Below, piece after piece: positions 5,035 to 9,108 of a stretch of DNA of 9,108 bases. The notes under the pieces were generated by a model. That model was not told where the DNA came from. It ran no database searches and was given only the letters and a program-made list of their open reading frames with translations. Both the position numbers and the translations under genes were made by a program. Each line of letters begins with the position of its first letter. The stretch's first letter is position 1. This DNA is from an uncultured Oscillochloris sp. (GTDB lineage Bacteria > Chloroflexota > Chloroflexia > Chloroflexales > Chloroflexaceae): assembly GCA_903877945.1 (NCBI GenBank), contig CAIRFY010000331.1, positions 1 to 9,108 of the forward strand, given 5' to 3'.

Positions 5035-7908
5035 ATGCGCCATCTCTACAATAGACTGCGGTCACGGATCCAGTATTTGATCATCCTGCCTTACCTGGGG
5101 CTGATGATCATCGTGATGCTGATTGGATCCGGCATCGCGCTGACCTTGGTGGCTGACAATTGGCAGGAACGCTTTAATAACCAGCTTGGACAGGTGGCGC
5201 GCAACTTTACGGAGTCGTTCGCCCAGCGCGAGATAGGCAACATCACGTTTCTTGCCCAGGTCGCCTACACCGCCCCAAACCAGGTTACGGGAGCGCCTGC
5301 GATCATCGACGCCATCGCGGATCACAATACCGCTGGCCTTGATCTGGCTCTCGGTGGGCTCTGGCAGATCGGCCAGAGCAACGAGAGCGTCAACCCCGAT
5401 CGGCTGATCATCTTCGACCTCAAGGGAGATTCGCTGGTTGACTGGGAGCGCAGCCCACTCAGTTCAAGCGCACCGACGCGCTATTCCGGCACGAACCTGG
5501 CTAATCTGCCCCTGGTACAGGCGGTGCTGAACGGTCAGAAGACGCCCATTCCCGGCGTCGATAACCTTGGTGACAAGTATAGCGGCCTGATCGCCTTTCG
5601 CTCAACGGATGGGCAGGAGAACCTCTACTTTTTCACCGTCGCTCCGGCCTACCGGACAAATGCCGATAAGACCACCAGGGAACTGGTTGGTGGCATGCTG
5701 GTGGCCCAGCGGCTTAGTACCCTGCTTGGGTACCTCCAAAGCAAGAGCCAGGCTGCGGTCAGCACGATCTACGACGTGAACGGCACCGCTCGGGCGAGTA
5801 CAGTCACCGGCGTGAGTCTGAGCGGCCTGGATCTGAGCGCGGCGCTGATCACCCAAGTGGCCGCCCTGAATGCACCGTCTGTCGCTGTTGCGGCGACCGC
5901 CGACCCACAGAAGTCGGGTGAAGTCAGCGATCCGTGCCTCGATATTGGCGCGTTGAACGGGCGTCTGGTGAGCCCGGTGGAGATCACACACCTGCCAGCG
6001 TGTTCAGTGAATACGACGGCAATGCTCTCCGACCGCGAGTATCAGGTGGTCTACGCCCCGCTGCTGATCCGTGGCGTCCAGTCGGGCTACTTCGCGGTGG
6101 GCCTCTCCCGCGACTTCGTGGTGAGCGCCTGGTCGAGCAGCCGCTGGGCGGTACTTGGCGTGACTGCGGCCCTGGCGGTCAGCGCGCTCTTCCTGGGCTA
6201 TTATGTGGCTCGCCGGATCACCCGGCCCCTCGGCGATCTGGTCGATACGGCAACGGCTGTCACCTCGGGCGACCTCGCACGGCGCAGCCAGGTTTATAGC
6301 ATCAATGAGCTAGGCCAGCTTTCCCATGCCTTTAACCAGATGACGGAGCACCTGCTGCGGCTGTACAAAACTAGCCGAGAACTTAATCGCACGATTGAGA
6401 TCGATCAGGTGTTGAGCGTTACGACTGAGGCGGTTTCGTCATTTATACCGCATACCGAATCCCTGGCCTTGATTGCAACCGATGAGGGCTATCAGTTCCG
6501 CGTCCGCTCCGAGGCACCCGAGGGGCTACGCGCCCTTTTGGGACAGTGCCTGTCCGCAGACCACACGCTGCTGGCGAATCTTGTTGCGCAGGGCGATCAG
6601 GGCAACAGGGTCTATCCGATCTCGGACAGCGAGCTACGCACCCAGGTGGGGCTTGGTTCCGATGTTGGCGTGCGTATGCTCTACGCTGCCCCGCTCTTCC
6701 GCCAGCGACTCTTCTCCGGGGCGCTGCTCTTCGCCCTCGCCGACATGGATGATATTGACGAGTCGCAGCAGCAGAGCCTCGTGGCGATTGCGAACATGAC
6801 GCTGGCGGTCCTCTCAAATGCGTTGCTCTACGCCCAGGTGCAGCAGGAAGCCGAACAGCGTCAGGCGATCCTCTCCTCGATCAGCGATGGTGTGGTGGTC
6901 TGCGATGATCGCGGTCAGATGGTGCTACTCAACCGCGCCGCTGAGGAGATCCTCGATCTGTCCAACTGGCAGCACTCTCGGTCATTCTTTATTGATATGC
7001 CTCTGGAGCGCGTGGCGCAGCGTCGCGAGATGTTCGGCCATAACATCGATGAGCAGTTCAGCATCGGCGAGCGCTTTATCACGCTCTCGCGGGCACCGGT
7101 GGTAGCTGAGGACGGTCTGACCCTCGGCGAGGTAATCGTGCTGCACGATGTCACCGAGGCGGTGCTTATGGATCAGGCGAAGACCGACTTTATCGCCACG
7201 ATCTCGCACGAACTGCGCACCCCGCTCACCGTCATCCGTGGCTACACCGATCTGCTGCTCCGTAGCCGGGGCGACGAGGCGCTGTCAGCCGACCAGGCCG
7301 ACCTGCTGGGTCATGTGCGTGCCCGCGCCATCGATATGACCAATCTGGTCAATAACGCGATCTTGATCGCCGATATTGAGTCTGGACAACTACAGACTGA
7401 GATCGAACCTCATGATGTGGGGGAGATCCTCAGCATGGCCCTGACGCCCCTGCGCCAGTCCTTTGAGACGAAACATCTGGATCTAACATTGAATCTACCC
7501 GCAGATCTACCTGCAGTTCTAGTGGATCGCGAGCAGTTGAAGCGCGCCCTTGGCCAGATCCTCGATAACGCGATGCGCTACACCGATGAGGGTGGCGTTA
7601 CGGTGCGGGTTGCCGCGAATGACATGGACGAGATCCAGATCGACGTTATTGACACCGGCCAGGGCATCACCCCAGAAATGCTGCCGAGGCTGTTTAAGCG
7701 GTTCCAGCGCATCGAGGGGAATAACTCCATGCAACGTGGTGGCGGACTTGGCCTTGCTATTACCCGGCTACTGATCGACCGCCAAGGCGGGAAGATCAGC
7801 GTTGTGAGTACGCCCGGTCAGGGCAGTACGTTCACGATTACCCTATTGCAAGCTCATGAACAATCGCGTGCGGTCGCACAACCCAGCAGATCGGCGGCGG
7901 CGGCGTGA
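5035..7908 (+). CDS. Transmembrane Cache-HAMP-GAF-PAS sensor histidine kinase
   Basis: The product is a 957-aa membrane kinase. Seen: TM1 at about 13-38; an extracytoplasmic domain of about 330 residues (39-370) with two PAS-like strands (LIIFDLKGDSLV near 124-135 and STIYDVNGTARAST near 243-256), suggesting a double-Cache or CHASE4-type sensor; TM2 at about 371-391; HAMP at about 390-441 (RRITRPLGDLVDTA...ELGQLSHAFNQM); GAF-like at about 450-600; PAS at about 608-710; HisKA with His725 in ISHELRTPLTVI; HATPase_c with the N box ILDNAMRYT (Asn845), G1 DTGQGI (Asp873) and G2 GGGLGL (902-907). All catalytic boxes are intact. The sensor domain has just two Cys (301 and 323), a possible disulfide. 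No receiver domain. The last 53 bp overlap the next gene, and the Ala-rich tail AVAQPSRSAAAA lies beyond the ATPase fold. The start is ATG with a modest AGGT upstream. The ligand is unknown. Confidence 0.95.
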   Translation: MRHLYNRLRSRIQYLIILPYLGLMIIVMLIGSGIALTLVADNWQERFNNQLGQVARNFTESFAQREIGNITFLAQVAYTAPNQVTGAPAIIDAIADHNTAGLDLALGGLWQIGQSNESVNPDRLIIFDLKGDSLVDWERSPLSSSAPTRYSGTNLANLPLVQAVLNGQKTPIPGVDNLGDKYSGLIAFRSTDGQENLYFFTVAPAYRTNADKTTRELVGGMLVAQRLSTLLGYLQSKSQAAVSTIYDVNGTARASTVTGVSLSGLDLSAALITQVAALNAPSVAVAATADPQKSGEVSDPCLDIGALNGRLVSPVEITHLPACSVNTTAMLSDREYQVVYAPLLIRGVQSGYFAVGLSRDFVVSAWSSSRWAVLGVTAALAVSALFLGYYVARRITRPLGDLVDTATAVTSGDLARRSQVYSINELGQLSHAFNQMTEHLLRLYKTSRELNRTIEIDQVLSVTTEAVSSFIPHTESLALIATDEGYQFRVRSEAPEGLRALLGQCLSADHTLLANLVAQGDQGNRVYPISDSELRTQVGLGSDVGVRMLYAAPLFRQRLFSGALLFALADMDDIDESQQQSLVAIANMTLAVLSNALLYAQVQQEAEQRQAILSSISDGVVVCDDRGQMVLLNRAAEEILDLSNWQHSRSFFIDMPLERVAQRREMFGHNIDEQFSIGERFITLSRAPVVAEDGLTLGEVIVLHDVTEAVLMDQAKTDFIATISHELRTPLTVIRGYTDLLLRSRGDEALSADQADLLGHVRARAIDMTNLVNNAILIADIESGQLQTEIEPHDVGEILSMALTPLRQSFETKHLDLTLNLPADLPAVLVDREQLKRALGQILDNAMRYTDEGGVTVRVAANDMDEIQIDVIDTGQGITPEMLPRLFKRFQRIEGNNSMQRGGGLGLAITRLLIDRQGGKISVVSTPGQGSTFTITLLQAHEQSRAVAQPSRSAAAA

Positions 7909-9108
7909 CGAGCTTGGCTGGCTCGTTATCCTCGCCCTGCTTTTGGCGCTCCTCCCAATCGGGTGTATCGCCGATCTTGCGCTGCGCCTTGTTACGCCGT
8001 GGAACGAGCCATTTCAGGATGTCGGCTCGTCATCGGGCCTAGGCTCATACCTGCCGTTTGATTCGAGCCGCAGCTACGCGGCTGTCGATCCCAATCTGCC
8101 CAATATCCGCGAGACGGAGATCACCCGCCGCGAAATGACGCCCGTCGGTTTGGGTGGTGCTGTCACCATTGCCCCCGTGGTTGAGGTTGCCGCGCCTATC
8201 TCTCAGATTGACCCGTCTACACCCACAGCCACGCCCACTGATCTCGCCGGGGCATTCCCGACGACGACGATCACGCCCACGGACGTTGCTGGTGGTGCCG
8301 ACGCGACAGCAACAACCGTGCCGGTGGTGATCTCTGGTGCGACGGTGACGAGTGTTCCGACGATCTCGCCCACGACATTTGGTGCTGCTACCCCGACCGC
8401 GACGAGTATTGTGCCTGGGACTGCCACTAATCTGCCGACGATTGTGCCAGTGACGGCGACGAGTACGTCTGTGGTGATCACGACGGAGACAGCCCAGCCA
8501 ACGCTCACCTCAACGCTCCCTCCAGGTGTTTCGCCCACGCCGACATTCCCGCTGGTCAATACGCCGACATTCCCGCTGGTCAATACACCGACATTGCCAC
8601 TGAACACCGCGACTAATACGAGCGTGCCGACCGCGACTGATACGAGCGCGCCGACCGTCACCCATACGAGTGTTCCGAGAGCTACGAATACGAGTGTGCC
8701 GGTGGCGACGGCGACTGCTCCGACCACGCCGACCGTGACACCGTTGAATACGTCGACAGCGACGCCGTTGAATACGCCGACGACCACCTCGACGGTGACG
8801 ACCACGCCGACAAACATCCCGACGGTGATGCCGACCGTCACGACCATGCCGACGGTGACGACCACGCCGACGACCATGCCGACGGTGACGAACACGCCGA
8901 CGACCATGCCGACGGTGACGACTACGCCGACGGTGACGACCACGCCGACCGCGACGCCGACGGTGACGACTACGCCGACGGTGATGCCGACAGTCACGAC
9001 CATGCCGACGGTGACGCCGACGGTGACGAATACGCCAACCGCTACGCCGACGGTCACCACCACGCCGACGGTCACGACTACGCCGACCGCTACGCCGACG
9101 GTCACCAC
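7856..9108 (+). CDS. Signal-anchored Thr/Pro-repeat surface protein (3' end outside window)
   Basis: This frame is open from ATG 7856 to the window end, 417 codons plus 2 nt with no stop. Residues 1-20 are strongly basic (five Arg in a row at 13-17), followed by one hydrophobic helix at about 21-45 (WLVILALLLALLPIG), the pattern of a signal anchor with the C-terminus outside. The LPIGC run ends in Cys37 but is not a proper lipobox. Residues about 47-118 are non-repetitive. From about 121 onward the chain is almost all Thr, Pro, Val, Ala and Ser, in TPT-type repeats. Such linkers are known stalks that carry domains away from the cell envelope and are often glycosylated; the functional C-terminal domain is not in view. 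No clear Shine-Dalgarno sequence precedes the start, so coupling with the overlapping kinase is likely. GTG 7868 is a possible alternative start. No function can be assigned. Confidence 0.82.
   Translation, partial: MNNRVRSHNPADRRRRRDELGWLVILALLLALLPIGCIADLALRLVTPWNEPFQDVGSSSGLGSYLPFDSSRSYAAVDPNLPNIRETEITRREMTPVGLGGAVTIAPVVEVAAPISQIDPSTPTATPTDLAGAFPTTTITPTDVAGGADATATTVPVVISGATVTSVPTISPTTFGAATPTATSIVPGTATNLPTIVPVTATSTSVVITTETAQPTLTSTLPPGVSPTPTFPLVNTPTFPLVNTPTLPLNTATNTSVPTATDTSAPTVTHTSVPRATNTSVPVATATAPTTPTVTPLNTSTATPLNTPTTTSTVTTTPTNIPTVMPTVTTMPTVTTTPTTMPTVTNTPTTMPTVTTTPTVTTTPTATPTVTTTPTVMPTVTTMPTVTPTVTNTPTATPTVTTTPTVTTTPTATPTVT
8537..8608 (+). repeat. 24-bp tandem repeat, three copies (TPTFPLVN)
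   Basis: Units at 8537-8560 and 8561-8584 are identical 24-mers encoding TPTFPLVN. A third, diverged copy at 8585-8608 encodes TPTLPLNT. The exact identity of the first two copies at DNA level, including synonymous sites, points to a recent duplication in frame inside the linker of the surface protein. Confidence 0.85.
8615..8710 (+). repeat. 24-bp period repeat, four copies ([NDH]TS[VA]P-x-x-T)
   Basis: Four consecutive octapeptides are encoded at 8615-8638 (NTSVPTAT), 8639-8662 (DTSAPTVT), 8663-8686 (HTSVPRAT) and 8687-8710 (NTSVPVAT). The DNA copies have diverged at synonymous and non-synonymous sites, so this block looks older than the neighbouring TPTFPLVN duplication, although it has the same 24-bp period. 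Confidence 0.8.
8774..9108 (+). repeat. PTVTTT/PTxT low-complexity coding repeat, continues past window
   Basis: This block is built from in-frame CCG-ACG-GTG-ACG-ACN-ACG hexacodons (PTVTTT, or PTVTTM where ACG becomes ATG) mixed with four-codon units such as CCG-ACC-GCN-ACG (PTAT). Third positions are mostly G or C and ACG dominates the Thr codons. Every unit length is a multiple of three, so slippage or recombination changes stalk length without breaking the frame. The array runs off the window end, and read assembly here may be unreliable. Confidence 0.85.

Noticed and set aside
7949..7966. Lipoprotein signal at Cys37 of the surface protein
   Set aside because: The residues before Cys are Leu-Pro-Ile-Gly, with Pro and Ile where a lipobox wants Leu and a small residue; a signal anchor fits better.
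8203..9108. Long open frame on the - strand made of VTVGV repeats
   Set aside because: It is the complement of the ACG/CCG/GTG-rich Thr/Pro array. Such codons rarely create stops in the opposite frame. The + frame continues from a proper start with a signal anchor, so the + frame is the gene.

Overview
The window reads as chromosomal DNA from a filamentous Chloroflexota bacterium, most likely Chloroflexales-like. The grounds are moderately high GC, large multi-domain GAF/PAS/HAMP sensory proteins encoded in a row, a long Thr/Pro-rich surface-protein linker, and short-period intergenic repeats. This placement rests on protein style, not on a marker gene. All supported genes lie on the + strand. 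No tRNA, rRNA, CRISPR array, transposase or response-regulator gene is visible.

Layout. Positions 1-441 are non-coding and repeat-rich: two tandem, diverged copies of an inverted-repeat module (1-241), one with an 8-bp microsatellite-like insert, then a 14-bp-period repeat at 389-420 just before the first gene. Positions 442-2448 encode a membrane protein with two TM helices, two GAF domains and a class III nucleotide cyclase-like domain that has lost most catalytic residues. Its stop is 19 bp from the start of a soluble GAF-GAF-PAS histidine kinase (2468-4687). The short gap is exactly filled by an 8-codon mini-ORF joined to both genes by ATGA overlaps. A 347-bp intergenic region (4688-5034) holds a symmetric promoter-like palindrome, a small hairpin and a dispersed-repeat-like inverted repeat. 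Next is a transmembrane histidine kinase (5035-7908; extracellular Cache-like sensor, HAMP, GAF, PAS, HisKA, HATPase). It overlaps by 53 bp the start of a fourth gene (7856 to the window end), whose product is a signal-anchored protein with a very long Thr/Pro/Val repeat linker; its C-terminal part is outside the window.

How the genes may work together. The first two genes look like one translationally coupled operon that pairs a membrane GAF sensor carrying a probable pseudo-cyclase with a cytosolic kinase. The second pair looks like another operon, in which a transmembrane kinase is co-expressed with an envelope-anchored stalk protein. Both kinases keep every catalytic box, but neither has a receiver domain or an adjacent response regulator, so their partners must be encoded elsewhere. 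The most notable observations are the degenerate cyclase, the kinase/stalk-protein overlap and the symmetric promoter-like palindrome.
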